A DNA stretch of 33,465 nt, taken from contig NVXP01000043.1 in assembly GCA_002733985.1 (NCBI GenBank), positions 3,809 through 37,273 on the forward strand, read 5' to 3'. The position numbers and the translations under genes were made by a program. Under the pieces are notes generated by a model. It was not told where the DNA came from. It saw only the letters and a program-made list of their open reading frames with translations, and made no database searches. The DNA comes from Fluviicola sp. GTDB taxonomy: Bacteria > Bacteroidota > Bacteroidia > Flavobacteriales_D > Crocinitomicaceae. Shown piece after piece: positions 17,171 to 25,664 of this stretch (its first letter is position 1; every line of letters begins with the position of its first letter).

Positions 17171-18163
17171 ATGAAAAAAGCAATCATCTTTCTCTTGCTC
17201 GTTTTACCATTTATGGCTCAATCCAACGACATGTTCTTCAGTCGTTTAGAAAAACTCAACAACAAAGACCAAAAGAAATGCTTGGAAGTGGCCAAACGTT
17301 ACATCAAGATTTTTCCTGAGAATGCATCAGCATATTACTTTTCAAGTATAATCTACAATGATCGAGCAGATAAATCGCGATCGACTAGTGGAAAATACCG
17401 CAATTTGAAACGTGCAATCAGTCATGCAATTACCTTTGAACAGAAAGACGATGGAACAATTGCTTCGAATGTGAATTGGAGCGACTACACCGCTGAATTG
17501 ACGGAACGGGCATATATTATTGCTGACAAACTCGAAGAAGAGAATGAAGAACGATACAGTACTGCCCTACTGGCTAATTTGGATAAACTCGATAAAACGA
17601 TTGAAATCAGACTAGATGATATAACCTTAGTGGAAACCAAAACTGAATCGGATGTTGTGAAGCTTTCACCAATATCCGCAGAAGTCAATTCAAATACTAA
17701 AATGGAGTACTTTGGTTTGCCTAGAGGGAATGAAATGATCACTTCGGCTAGTTTAACTGGAGAGCGTGATGTTCTGAAACTCATTAACGAAGCGCGTGTC
17801 AACAAAGGCATGTCTGAGCTAGAATGGGATGAAGATTTGGCGAATGCCGCAAGGTATCATGCATATGATTTGGCAACACAGGATTATTTTGATCATGCGA
17901 GTTTTGATCGATCTGGAGAAAAACTGGTGCAAGTCGGTGGTACATTTGATCGAATCAAGAAATTTTATTCGAAGTCATTCGTGAATTCAGAGAATATTGC
18001 TGCTGGAAATAAATCTCCTCAGGCGACGTATCAGCAGTGGTTTAACAGCCCTGGACATCACGATAACATGTTCAATGCTGCAAGCAAGAAAGTTGGATTA
18101 GGCGTTGTTTATGATGAGGACTCAACATTTGGTTACTATTGGGTATTCTGCACGGCGATGTAA
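17171..18163 (+). CDS. Secreted CAP-domain (SCP/PR1-like) protein
   Basis: A 330-residue protein with a Sec signal peptide (~1-18). Residues ~25-130 form a helical region resembling tetratricopeptide-like helices; ~130-195 is a linker. Residues ~198-330 are a CAP domain: LKLINEARVNKGMSELEWDE, DYFDHASF (His242), SENIAAG (Glu274), WFNSPGHHDNMFN (His297) and the final YYWVFCTAM. These give the conserved His/Glu/His cavity of CAP proteins. Bacterial CAP proteins are exported and mostly of unknown function; lipid or metal binding and peptidase activity have been suggested for the superfamily. The gene lies 122 bp downstream of the cysteine-free exported protein, with a palindrome in between, and converges with the helicase gene. 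Confidence 0.9.
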   Translation: MKKAIIFLLLVLPFMAQSNDMFFSRLEKLNNKDQKKCLEVAKRYIKIFPENASAYYFSSIIYNDRADKSRSTSGKYRNLKRAISHAITFEQKDDGTIASNVNWSDYTAELTERAYIIADKLEEENEERYSTALLANLDKLDKTIEIRLDDITLVETKTESDVVKLSPISAEVNSNTKMEYFGLPRGNEMITSASLTGERDVLKLINEARVNKGMSELEWDEDLANAARYHAYDLATQDYFDHASFDRSGEKLVQVGGTFDRIKKFYSKSFVNSENIAAGNKSPQATYQQWFNSPGHHDNMFNAASKKVGLGVVYDEDSTFGYYWVFCTAM

Positions 18164-18249
18164 ACTTAGGGCGATCTAATTTTTCATACGACCTTCATCG
18201 TGTTCATCTTTGATAAGAACAAATTCGACCATACCTTAAGAGTTGTTAC

Positions 18250-19680
18250 TCACTCGTCCTCAAAGAATTCATCCATGAAATTTACTAAGAACACTTTTTC
18301 TGTTCCTCGAGTTAGTGCTGTATATAGCCATCTGTAATAATCTGGCCCTAGAATATCGTCATTGATGAATCCTTGATCGATATAAACGTTAGCCCATTGC
18401 CCTCCTTGGGATTTGTGGCAAGTCACAGCATACGCATATTTCACTTGAAGTGCATTGAAGTATGGATCTGCCAATATAGCATCGTAGCGCTCTTTCTTAC
18501 TGCGAAGATGTGCATAGTCTCGCTCCACTTCATAGAATAAAGCCTTCGTGCGCTCACGCGTCAATGCAGGGCCATCTGAGGTCAAGGATTCCGTATGGAT
18601 AATTAATTCTACTTCCCCCAAATCTATGTAATCGATAAATTCGACGCTCACTCGGGCAAATTCAAAACCATAGATTTCTTCTCGTTTCAGAATCCGTTTT
18701 ACCCGGACTATTTCACCATTCGCGATAAATCCAATTCGATTATCGTCTCCAAGCCAGAAGTAGTTGTTTTTGACAACCATTAAGGAATCGCCCGAACACA
18801 ATTCCTCTTCGTACCATAAAATTCTTCCTCGGATTTGTTGATTGTAGAGATTTGCGTTCTTATTTGAACGAGTAATGACAATTGTTTCTTCCTGACCAAC
18901 ATTCGAATAGCTCGATTCCAGCTCATCTTGTAATTCGGCCCCTGTTATTCGAATCAAGTCTGATTTCGGACGAATATTGAACTTAGGGTAATCAATCCAA
19001 TCTGTATTTCGCAGGCGGGTTGCATTTCGCAAAATTTCAGAATCTTGAGCCTGACGCACGACTTCAGTCAATTTAAATGATGAAATATTCAACTCAAAGT
19101 AGTTATGCGTAAGGTATTCTTGGCTCAAAGCAGGAGAAGTATCACTACCAACGGGAGGAAGTTGACCGTCATCCCCCATTAAAATCAACTTACACCCATC
19201 ACCGGAAAAGACAAATTCAAATAAATCTTCCAACAAGTTTCTGGCGCTCACCGAACCATCTTTCTGCATCGTGTAATCACCAATCATGGATGCTTCATCT
19301 ACAATGAAGATCGTATTTTTAAATAAATTGGCTTGAAGACTGATGGGTGAACCTGCATCAATTTTAGACTTCCTACGATAAATCATTTTGTGAATCGTCA
19401 TGGCTTCCTGATTGGATTTATGACTAAACACTTTCGCTGCTCGTCCCGTTGGAGCGACTAATTTCGTTTTTACTTTATAATGATTCAATGCTTTTACGAA
19501 AGCTCCAAGTGCAGAAGTTTTCCCTGTTCCAGCATATCCTTTCAAAATAAACAGCTGTTTTCTCTCCTTATTTCGCGCAAATTTTTCGAGCGCAAGGAAG
19601 AGCCCTTCTTGACCATCATTTGGTTGAAGGTTGAAATACTCAAGTACGGTCGTGTAAAACGTCGTTTTCGGCTGATTCAT
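18250..19680 (-). CDS. RecD/Dda-like superfamily 1 DNA helicase
   Basis: A 476-residue cytosolic AAA/SF1B helicase. Walker A is GYAGTGKTS (48-56), motif Ia VAPTGRAAKV (75-84), Walker B FIVDEASM (125-132), motif III LMGDDGQLPPVG (167-178), and the C-terminal UvrD-like part has TCHKSQGGQW (420-429) and YTALTRG (453-459). This is the compact RecD2/Dda/Pif1-like form without RecB or RecC; such enzymes unwind DNA 5' to 3' in repair or replication-fork restart. The start (MNQPKTTFYTTVLEYF) is the first ATG of the frame and leaves a short divergent spacer to the next gene. The 86 bp between this gene and the CAP gene shows no convincing terminator. Confidence 0.9.
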   Translation of the reverse strand: MNQPKTTFYTTVLEYFNLQPNDGQEGLFLALEKFARNKERKQLFILKGYAGTGKTSALGAFVKALNHYKVKTKLVAPTGRAAKVFSHKSNQEAMTIHKMIYRRKSKIDAGSPISLQANLFKNTIFIVDEASMIGDYTMQKDGSVSARNLLEDLFEFVFSGDGCKLILMGDDGQLPPVGSDTSPALSQEYLTHNYFELNISSFKLTEVVRQAQDSEILRNATRLRNTDWIDYPKFNIRPKSDLIRITGAELQDELESSYSNVGQEETIVITRSNKNANLYNQQIRGRILWYEEELCSGDSLMVVKNNYFWLGDDNRIGFIANGEIVRVKRILKREEIYGFEFARVSVEFIDYIDLGEVELIIHTESLTSDGPALTRERTKALFYEVERDYAHLRSKKERYDAILADPYFNALQVKYAYAVTCHKSQGGQWANVYIDQGFINDDILGPDYYRWLYTALTRGTEKVFLVNFMDEFFEDE

Positions 19681-19776
19681 ACAATTCTAGTGCCTTGTAA
19701 AATTCAATTGTTTCAATCGTTGACTGAACGGTTAAAAAAAAGTACTGTATGACCGTCAGTAGAATTGAAAAAATTG

Positions 19777-19784
19777 TAGATTTG
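19777..19784 (+). promoter_or_regulatory. Minus-7 box of the membrane protein-DUF3822-rsmD-coaD operon
   Basis: TAGATTTG matches TAnnTTTG and lies 27 bp before the ATG at 19812. No minus-33 TTG is seen at the right spacing. If used, transcription begins downstream of the in-frame ATG at 19749, which supports 19812 as the start. Confidence 0.38.
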
Positions 19785-19811
19785 TTATCCTATAAAAGTA
19801 AAGAGATAATC

Positions 19812-20699
19812 ATGACAAACAATTTTTCAGTTCTTTTCAAGAAGTACTCCGTTCCTGTGTTGTTATTAATCCTTGGATTAACACTCCTCATTATTGGGGT
19901 TACTAAGAATCAAGGTTCAACATTTATGCTTTCAGCCTTACTAATGTTTATTGCAGGAGGCTTAAGTTTGCTATACAGTTCAGGGAAAATGAAAACAATG
20001 TTTTTAGTCATCTTTGGAATTCTGGCTGGAGCCGCAGGGGTTGTGGTACTTGCTATTTCATGGAATGAGGTAAGCAGCGAAATAAAAAGTCAAAATAGAA
20101 TTGAGCTTTCTGATAAAACAGCGAAGCAAAATCTTCGAGACATTATCTATATTCAAAAGGAATACCAAGAACGTAATGGAGTTTACGCTGGTACATGGGA
20201 TGAGATGACTGAGTTTATCAAAAATGGTAAAGTTGATTACGTATATTCTGAAGGAAGTGTTCCTGGTAGAAAATATACAGCCGAAGAACGTAATTTCCTT
20301 TACGGTGATAAACGTGCAATTGACGTTAACATGACTGAAGCGGAAGCATATCGCTTATCTAAATGGGCTGATGGTGCGAATTACACTGATTTTAAAAACT
20401 TCAGACGTGATACAACACAAGTAAGCCTTTTGTCTTCGAAGTTTAAAAGTAGATCATACCTAGAGGCTCGTAAGTTGAGTGGACTTGGGAAATTTTATCC
20501 AGATTCATTGCGATTTATTCCTTTCACAAAAGGAAAGCGCGAGTGGGATTTGCAAACAAGAGATTCTTTGGACGTTGGTGATGATCAGACTGCTCCTGCT
20601 ATCAAAGTGAGCGGTGTACTTGCATTTACGAAAGAGAAGATGTTTTTTGGGTCGTTAACTAAACCAAACGAACTAAGCGGTTCTTGGGAAAACAAGTAG
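19812..20699 (+). CDS. Membrane protein of unknown function
   Basis: A 295-residue protein from the ATG at 19812 (MTNNFSVLFKKYSVPVLLLI); a longer in-frame ATG at 19749 precedes the likely minus-7 box and was rejected. Three hydrophobic helices lie at ~13-31, ~38-54 and ~60-80, followed by a ~210-residue hydrophilic domain with motifs such as DIIYIQKEYQERNGVYAGTW and a YGDKR segment. The long C-terminal domain is presumably on one side of the inner membrane. I recognise no family. One base separates its stop from the DUF3822 start, so it is probably first in an operon with DUF3822, rsmD and coaD. Confidence 0.78.
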   Translation: MTNNFSVLFKKYSVPVLLLILGLTLLIIGVTKNQGSTFMLSALLMFIAGGLSLLYSSGKMKTMFLVIFGILAGAAGVVVLAISWNEVSSEIKSQNRIELSDKTAKQNLRDIIYIQKEYQERNGVYAGTWDEMTEFIKNGKVDYVYSEGSVPGRKYTAEERNFLYGDKRAIDVNMTEAEAYRLSKWADGANYTDFKNFRRDTTQVSLLSSKFKSRSYLEARKLSGLGKFYPDSLRFIPFTKGKREWDLQTRDSLDVGDDQTAPAIKVSGVLAFTKEKMFFGSLTKPNELSGSWENK

Positions 20700-20700
20700 G

Positions 20701-21462
20701 ATGAAAAAACACCTTGCGATTAATATCTCGCGATATGGTGCGTCGTTCGTTTCTTTGAATGATTCTCACATTCAACAAGAACAATTTGTTGTTTTTCATG
20801 GATTCAATTCGCAATCCGTCAAAGATTCTTTGAATCAGGCGTTTTCCGACTATGAATTTCTATCGGGTGATTTTGATGAAATAATCCTTTCTTGGAACAC
20901 AAATAAATCAACACTTGTCCCGAATTCCATTTTCGCGGAATCAGATGCTGTATCAATTTTTCGATTGTGCTTCGGTGATTCTGTCGATAAACATGAAATT
21001 GATTACAACCGTATTTCAGAAGCGGGTGTTGTGAATGTTTTTGAAATTCCCAATTGGATCAAATCATATTTCGTGATTAAGTTTCCTCGCATTGTTCTTC
21101 AACACTTAGGAACCCATGCTTTGAGAGGCTCTTTAGATAGTAATGCATTCAAATTGAAAGCGACGCTTATCATCAGTGAAGGATACTTTTACTTATCGAT
21201 GATCAAGCACAACCAACTGCAGTTCTATTCCTTCTTTGATACACAATCAACTGAAGATATTATTTATCACTTAGTATTTGCACTTCAACAGAAAGAACTG
21301 ACGAATGAAAAGGGTTCAATTGAACTCGTTCCAGGATCAGGACAATCTGAGGAATTCCTAACTGAAATAAAGTCAGGATTAGAGAAAATTAAAGATCTCT
21401 CTGGATTTAACGTTAACTTAGTGCCAGATTTCATCCCAAAAGCCCAACAACTGTGCGTATAA
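20701..21462 (+). CDS. DUF3822 family protein
   Basis: A 253-residue soluble protein with no signal peptide. The layout (an N-terminal strand-rich part with ISRYGASFVSL, and a second half with IISEGYFYLSMIKHNQLQFY) suggests a two-lobed actin-like ATPase fold; this is inference. It is recognised mainly by its place immediately before rsmD and coaD, where Bacteroidota carry a DUF3822 gene. Its 3' end overlaps the rsmD start by 10 bp, implying translational coupling. Function is unknown. Confidence 0.75.
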   Translation: MKKHLAINISRYGASFVSLNDSHIQQEQFVVFHGFNSQSVKDSLNQAFSDYEFLSGDFDEIILSWNTNKSTLVPNSIFAESDAVSIFRLCFGDSVDKHEIDYNRISEAGVVNVFEIPNWIKSYFVIKFPRIVLQHLGTHALRGSLDSNAFKLKATLIISEGYFYLSMIKHNQLQFYSFFDTQSTEDIIYHLVFALQQKELTNEKGSIELVPGSGQSEEFLTEIKSGLEKIKDLSGFNVNLVPDFIPKAQQLCV

Positions 21463-22004
21463 TTCGAGGAAAGTACAAAACCCGTAAATACGGCATTCCG
21501 AAAAAATTCCCATCCCGTCCAACAACAGATTTTGCTAAAGAAGGCTTGTTTAATGTCCTCATGCATAAAATGGAATTGGAAGATTTAAAAATTCTTGATC
21601 TATGTGCTGGAACAGGGAGCATTTCCATCGAGTTTTTATCCCGTGAAGCAGGATCTGTGATCGCAGTTGATCAAAATTACAACTGTGTACGGCATATCAA
21701 AGCAATGGCTGAACGATTTGAATGCACAGATGATTTAGTTGTTTACAAACAAGAACAACTACGTTTTTTAGAGAAAACAACACAGAAGTTTGATTTAATC
21801 TTCTCAGATCCACCTTACGAATACAGCCATCATGGACGTATAGCTGAATTGGTCTTCGAACGAGAGCTACTAGAAGAAGGTGGACTTTTGATTATCGAGC
21901 ACGGAAAGCAAACAGATTGTAGCGGTATACCCTATTATGATTGTTCTCGTATATATGGAAACGTACATTTTAGTTTTTTCCAAATAAAACAAGAAGATGA
22001 GTAA
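21453..22004 (+). CDS. rsmD: 16S rRNA (guanine966-N2)-methyltransferase RsmD
   Basis: A 183-residue SAM-dependent methyltransferase. The N-terminal block RIIRGKYKTRK and RPTTDFAKEGLFN (22-34) is typical of RsmD; the SAM-binding loop is DLCAGTGSISIE (49-60); the catalytic amino-methyltransferase motif is DPPY (119-122). RsmD methylates G966 of 16S rRNA in assembled small subunits. The start is a GTG at 21453 inside the end of the DUF3822 gene, chosen because it yields the expected N-terminus; its stop overlaps the coaD start by 8 bp. Both overlaps indicate tightly coupled expression. Confidence 0.93.
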   Translation: MRIIRGKYKTRKYGIPKKFPSRPTTDFAKEGLFNVLMHKMELEDLKILDLCAGTGSISIEFLSREAGSVIAVDQNYNCVRHIKAMAERFECTDDLVVYKQEQLRFLEKTTQKFDLIFSDPPYEYSHHGRIAELVFERELLEEGGLLIIEHGKQTDCSGIPYYDCSRIYGNVHFSFFQIKQEDE

Positions 22005-22455
22005 AATCGGTGTTTTTCCAGGTTCATTCGATCCATTAACAAAAGGACACGAAGCAATTATTCGCAAGAGTTTAAGCGTATTTGATAAGATTGTTGTTGC
22101 TGTAGGCGTGAATAGCTCCAAGGCATACATGTTTTCACTTGAAAAACGCATGTCACATATTAATGAGCTCTTCAAGAATGACGATCAGGTGGAAGTTCAA
22201 TCCTTTCAGAAACTAACGGTTGACTTTTGTAAAGACATCGGTGCAAACCATATCGTTCGTGGTCTTCGGGATTCAAAAGACTTCCAATATGAAAAGCCGA
22301 TTGCACACATGAATTTTGATCTTGCAGGAATTGATACTGTCTTCTTTCTGACCGAACTAAAATACAATGCCATCAGCTCATCAATTATTCGTGAAATCTA
22401 TAAAAACAATGGATCTATCGAACAGTTTGTAACGAAGCCGCATCTTCTCGTTTAA
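21997..22455 (+). CDS. coaD: Phosphopantetheine adenylyltransferase
   Basis: A 152-residue enzyme of the nucleotidyltransferase superfamily, catalysing the penultimate step of coenzyme A synthesis (4'-phosphopantetheine plus ATP to dephospho-CoA). Motifs: GVFPGSFDPLTKGH with the (H/T)xGH site at 15-18, the RGLRDSKDFQYE segment (88-99), and ISSSIIR (126-132), the ISSTxVR-type nucleotide-binding motif. Length is normal for CoaD (about 160 residues). It is the last gene of the operon. Confidence 0.95.
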   Translation: MSKIGVFPGSFDPLTKGHEAIIRKSLSVFDKIVVAVGVNSSKAYMFSLEKRMSHINELFKNDDQVEVQSFQKLTVDFCKDIGANHIVRGLRDSKDFQYEKPIAHMNFDLAGIDTVFFLTELKYNAISSSIIREIYKNNGSIEQFVTKPHLLV

Positions 22456-22482
22456 CTATTGGTACAATAAATGTAATTGAAC

Positions 22483-22530
22483 AACAAGCTGATCCTTAGC
22501 TAAGGGTTCAATACTTTAAAATCGCTTGTT
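22483..22530 (+). promoter_or_regulatory. Structured leader abutting the TlpA-like gene start
   Basis: AACAAGC (22483-22489) pairs perfectly with GCTTGTT (22524-22530), the latter ending at the base before the ATG. Within it lies a perfect 12 bp palindrome CCTTAGCTAAGG (22494-22505). No T-tract follows, so it looks less like a terminator of coaD than a leader hairpin that would place the start codon at the foot of a stem. Regulatory function is inferred. Confidence 0.4.
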
Positions 22531-23982
22531 ATGAATAAACTCATCATTTTCTTTTTGTTGATTTCTGGAGCTACTGTTGCGCAAACAGTTACTATCTCAG
22601 GGATTGCACCTGCGTATGTTGGTAAGGATATTGAAATCTATGAGATTGAAGATTATCTCAGCAATACAGAACGATTAATTACAAGTACCACGGTTCAAGC
22701 AGACAGCTCATTTTCCCTTAAGTTCTTCTCTCCTAACATTCAAAAAATCATTATCAAGGGTGTGAACAACAAAGGCCACATGTATGTTCAAGCCAAAGCG
22801 AAATACAACATTTTCATTCCAGAAAAGAACAAATTCGACCCTTACCGTCCAACTGGAAACAATATAGAAATTGGATTTTTATCGCTCGACAGCACAGATA
22901 TCAACTATAAGATTTTAGGGTTTCAAAGATGGATGGATCGATTCATTGGATTAAATTTTCACCTTCGTACATATGACAATGTGCTTTTCAACGAACGCTT
23001 GGAAGGATTCAAAACGAATGTAGAAAAAGCCTATGCTCCAGATACCTGTCAGTTTTTGAAAACATATGTTCGCTTCTCAATTGCAAGTTTGGACAATATC
23101 GAACAAGGTGCATCTAGAAATCGCTACGAAAAGCATGATTTTTATATCAAGCAATCAAAGGTCTCTTATCAGAACGATGCATACATGGATTACATTTCAG
23201 GTTTCTACCAAGAAATGATTCCACGTTTGTCGAATGAAACGAATCAAGCAGTTTACATGGGTGTTTTAAGAAGTAGCCCAATGGTAATCATGCAGGCTCT
23301 AGGAAAAGAATATACATTGATCAACCTTCGAATTCGCGAAATAGTTATGATTAAGTCTCTTGCCGATGAGTACTATTTATTTGACTTTCCGCAAACAAAC
23401 ATTTTAACGATTCTCGATAGCGTAGCAAACAATAGCCTATTCAAAGCGAACGCGGTTATTGCGAAAAATATGCGAAATCGATTGACTCAATTGGTACCGG
23501 GAGGAAAAGCTCCAGATTTCGTTTTAGCCCAACAAGGAATTGAAACTAAAACATTGTTTGGATTCAAGGACAAATACCTCTATTTGCATTTTATCGACCC
23601 TAACAATCAGCAGAGCATAAAAGAGCTTGAATTATTAGAACGAGTGTATAATTCGTACAGTGAATACGTTCAATTCGTGACTATTTATCGTGTGAATGAC
23701 GAACTAGAAATAGCTCCACTTGACCGTTTGAATCAACTCCCTTGGGATGTTTATGGTATTGCTCCTGGTAATTCACTTTGGAAAAATTACCAAATCGAGG
23801 CATTTCCGCACTTTGTATTAATTGATGCGACTGGAAATATTGTTGCAAGCCCGGCCCTTGCTCCTACTCCAAATGGACAATACGAAACGATTGATAAAAC
23901 CTTTTTTTCAATCAAGAAATTGGTCGATTACGAAAATAGAAAACCCGTAAATCCTTATGACGGGATAAATGGGGGTCAATAA
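22531..23982 (+). CDS. Exported TlpA/thioredoxin-like protein lacking the CxxC motif
   Basis: A 483-residue protein with a Sec signal peptide (~1-17, ending TVAQ). The N-terminal part (~19-110) resembles the beta-sandwich domain seen ahead of thioredoxin domains in Bacteroidota TlpA-type proteins; ~120-310 is helical. From ~322 (VPGGKAPDFVL) a thioredoxin-like domain follows with the usual strand-helix order and the cis-proline region AFPHFVLID. The place of the CxxC active site reads FIDPNNQQS, i.e. Asn359 and Ser362 instead of the two cysteines, so it is not a thiol oxidoreductase. It is the first gene after coaD with a 75 bp gap, and its last 7 bp overlap the convergent rhomboid gene. Confidence 0.8.
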   Translation: MNKLIIFFLLISGATVAQTVTISGIAPAYVGKDIEIYEIEDYLSNTERLITSTTVQADSSFSLKFFSPNIQKIIIKGVNNKGHMYVQAKAKYNIFIPEKNKFDPYRPTGNNIEIGFLSLDSTDINYKILGFQRWMDRFIGLNFHLRTYDNVLFNERLEGFKTNVEKAYAPDTCQFLKTYVRFSIASLDNIEQGASRNRYEKHDFYIKQSKVSYQNDAYMDYISGFYQEMIPRLSNETNQAVYMGVLRSSPMVIMQALGKEYTLINLRIREIVMIKSLADEYYLFDFPQTNILTILDSVANNSLFKANAVIAKNMRNRLTQLVPGGKAPDFVLAQQGIETKTLFGFKDKYLYLHFIDPNNQQSIKELELLERVYNSYSEYVQFVTIYRVNDELEIAPLDRLNQLPWDVYGIAPGNSLWKNYQIEAFPHFVLIDATGNIVASPALAPTPNGQYETIDKTFFSIKKLVDYENRKPVNPYDGINGGQ

Positions 23983-24530
23983 CGGCCAGCGGATCGATAG
24001 GAAAACCCAAAGATTCCTCCTAGAACTCCTCCACAAATGTGGGCGAATTGTGAAACTTGATCATCACCGAAGCTGCGCACCAATTCTTGTCCAATAAATA
24101 AGAACACAATAAGAATAAATGTGAGTGGAATCTCTTTTGATTTCAAGTCCACAAGTGAACTCAAGACAATCATCATAAATACAATCCCGCTTGCTCCAAT
24201 CAATCGGTGATCCCAAAAAACGATGTGAACTAATGCAGTGACTACTGCCGCCATGACAAACATAATCGCCAATCGCTTTGTCCCCCAGCGCTTCTCAATG
24301 AATGGCCCAATCAGTAAAAGGATCGAAATATTTCCAATTAAATGAGCAATACTGGCATGCCCCAAGGTATAGCCAACCAAGCTTATGTACCATTCCCAAT
24401 TTGAGAATTGAAAGTCTCCATGGAGGGTCAACATCCTCGGTATCGTTCCGTCAGCTTGAAATAAAAAATAAAGCGCTATCGCTGCGATAGAGAAGATTAT
24501 TGAAAATGGGGCATTAACGGTAACTCTCAT
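23976..24530 (-). CDS. Rhomboid-family intramembrane serine protease
   Basis: A six-helix rhomboid of 184 residues from the ATG at 24530 (MRVTVNAPFSII), or 191 residues from an in-frame ATG at 24551; the shorter form puts the first helix near the N-terminus and is preferred. Numbered on the longer form, catalytic Ser121 lies in GASGIVF, catalytic His171 in AHICGGVLGG, and the supporting His70/Asn74 pair in HLIGN. The enzyme cleaves membrane proteins within or near the bilayer; substrates are unknown. Its 3' end overlaps the convergent TlpA-like gene by 7 bp, and it is divergent from the nitroreductase gene. Confidence 0.92.
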   Translation of the reverse strand: MRVTVNAPFSIIFSIAAIALYFLFQADGTIPRMLTLHGDFQFSNWEWYISLVGYTLGHASIAHLIGNISILLLIGPFIEKRWGTKRLAIMFVMAAVVTALVHIVFWDHRLIGASGIVFMMIVLSSLVDLKSKEIPLTFILIVFLFIGQELVRSFGDDQVSQFAHICGGVLGGIFGFSYRSAGRY

Positions 24531-24575
24531 GTATATGAATTGATGCGACAAGATACATACTCTTTGAGATTTTCG

Positions 24576-24583
24576 TAAATTTG
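24576..24583 (+). promoter_or_regulatory. Minus-7 box upstream of the nitroreductase gene
   Basis: TAAATTTG matches the TAnnTTTG consensus 19 bp before the ATG at 24603. A minus-33 TTG at standard spacing is not evident. Confidence 0.38.
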
Positions 24584-24602
24584 ACCTCCAATTTCTATTA
24601 AT

Positions 24603-25190
24603 ATGCGCTTCAATTTATCCGAAATTAACGAACTCATCCGCGAACGGCGAACGATCTATCCTGAGCAATTCAGTTCAAGAAAAGTTCATCGAGAGCAAAT
24701 TGAGGTCATTCTGAACAATGCACAATGGGCACCAACTCATGGAAATACACAACCTTGGCGTTTCAAAGTCTTCATGGGTGAAGATCATCGTCAAGAATTA
24801 AGTCAATTTCTAGGGAAAACATACCAAGAAATAATTCCTGAGGATGCTCAAAGCGATATCAAGTTGGCAAAACTGATGCGTCGACCACTCATCACTTCAG
24901 CTGTGATAGCCGTTTGCATGAAACGCCAACCAGAAGAGAAAATCCCTGAAATGGAAGAGATTGAGGCTGTAGCTTGCGCGATGCAAAACATGCATTTGAC
25001 GTGTACTGCTTATGGATTAGGAGCATTTTGGTCAACACCGAAAGTCATTTACACGCAGCAAATGAATACTTATTTGGGCTTGGGCGAAAAAGATAAATGC
25101 CTTGGATTGTTTTATATCGGATATCCCGAAATTGAATGGCCCAAAGCGCATCGTCGACCAATTGACTACACCACAGAATGGAAACTATAA
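24603..25190 (+). CDS. Nitroreductase family protein
   Basis: A 195-residue cytosolic flavoprotein of the nitroreductase fold (YdjA-like short form). The FMN-phosphate-binding N-terminal block is ERRTIYPEQFSSRKV (14-28), followed by APTHGNTQPWRFKVF (43-57); the C-terminal part has the AYGLGAFWSTP segment (136-146) that packs on FMN. These enzymes reduce nitro compounds, quinones or other acceptors with NAD(P)H; the natural substrate is unknown. The gene is transcribed alone, divergent from the rhomboid gene. Confidence 0.92.
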   Translation: MRFNLSEINELIRERRTIYPEQFSSRKVHREQIEVILNNAQWAPTHGNTQPWRFKVFMGEDHRQELSQFLGKTYQEIIPEDAQSDIKLAKLMRRPLITSAVIAVCMKRQPEEKIPEMEEIEAVACAMQNMHLTCTAYGLGAFWSTPKVIYTQQMNTYLGLGEKDKCLGLFYIGYPEIEWPKAHRRPIDYTTEWKL

Positions 25191-25226
25191 ACCTGAATTC
25201 CATTAAAAATCAACTGATTCATTTCG

Positions 25227-25234
25227 TACCTTTG
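25227..25234 (+). promoter_or_regulatory. Minus-7 box upstream of the 136-residue membrane protein gene
   Basis: TACCTTTG matches TAnnTTTG, 19 bp before the ATG at 25254. The same octamer occurs on the minus strand ahead of the MMPL gene. No clear minus-33 element. Confidence 0.42.
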
Positions 25235-25253
25235 CAAAAATTGAATTGAACTT

Positions 25254-25664
25254 ATGGATAATCCAATAGATCACCCCATCGACTTAGGACTAGTGAACTA
25301 CGCACGACATCCAGCGAATACGGAGTATGTCGTTTACCGTTTTGCGGATGAACATCGTGCAAACTCCTTTGAAGAGGAGCTCATAGAAAAGGACATTCGA
25401 TTTGAGAAAGACACGCACGAAAAAAAACAAGTCACTTACTATTTGTTTGGAGTGCACAAAAACGATTATAAAATCACAGAAAAAATCAACTTTGCTGTTG
25501 AGGGGAAACACAGAAAACCGTTTATTCCATTTGCAGGATTTCGCTGGTTCTTAATTATTTTCTCCACTGTACTAATGGTTTTGGCGATAATTGGATATTG
25601 CAAAGCTCAGGATAAACTCACTTCCTTCGATGAAACATCCGCTTCAATCAATCACACAGATTAA
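25254..25664 (+). CDS. Small single-pass membrane protein of unknown function
   Basis: A 136-residue protein: a hydrophilic N-terminal domain (~1-90) with strand-helix-strand character (YVVYRFADEHRANSFEEEL then VTYYLFGVHKNDY), which faintly recalls DUF2007-type small domains, then one membrane helix at ~96-116 and a short polar tail. No family is assigned. Its last 29 codons are included in the downstream tandem duplication, and a decayed second copy of this 3' end lies at 26467-26526. It is followed at once by the outer-membrane protein gene and may be co-transcribed with it. Confidence 0.75.
   Translation: MDNPIDHPIDLGLVNYARHPANTEYVVYRFADEHRANSFEEELIEKDIRFEKDTHEKKQVTYYLFGVHKNDYKITEKINFAVEGKHRKPFIPFAGFRWFLIIFSTVLMVLAIIGYCKAQDKLTSFDETSASINHTD

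Noticed and set aside
14760-18163. Treating the cysteine-free exported protein and the CAP protein as one operon
   Set aside because: The gap is 122 bp and contains a perfect palindrome, suggesting separate control.
18215-22840. 16 bp identity AAGAACAAATTCGACC at 18215-18230 and 22825-22840
   Set aside because: One copy is inside a coding sequence, flanks do not match, and there is no structure; most likely chance.
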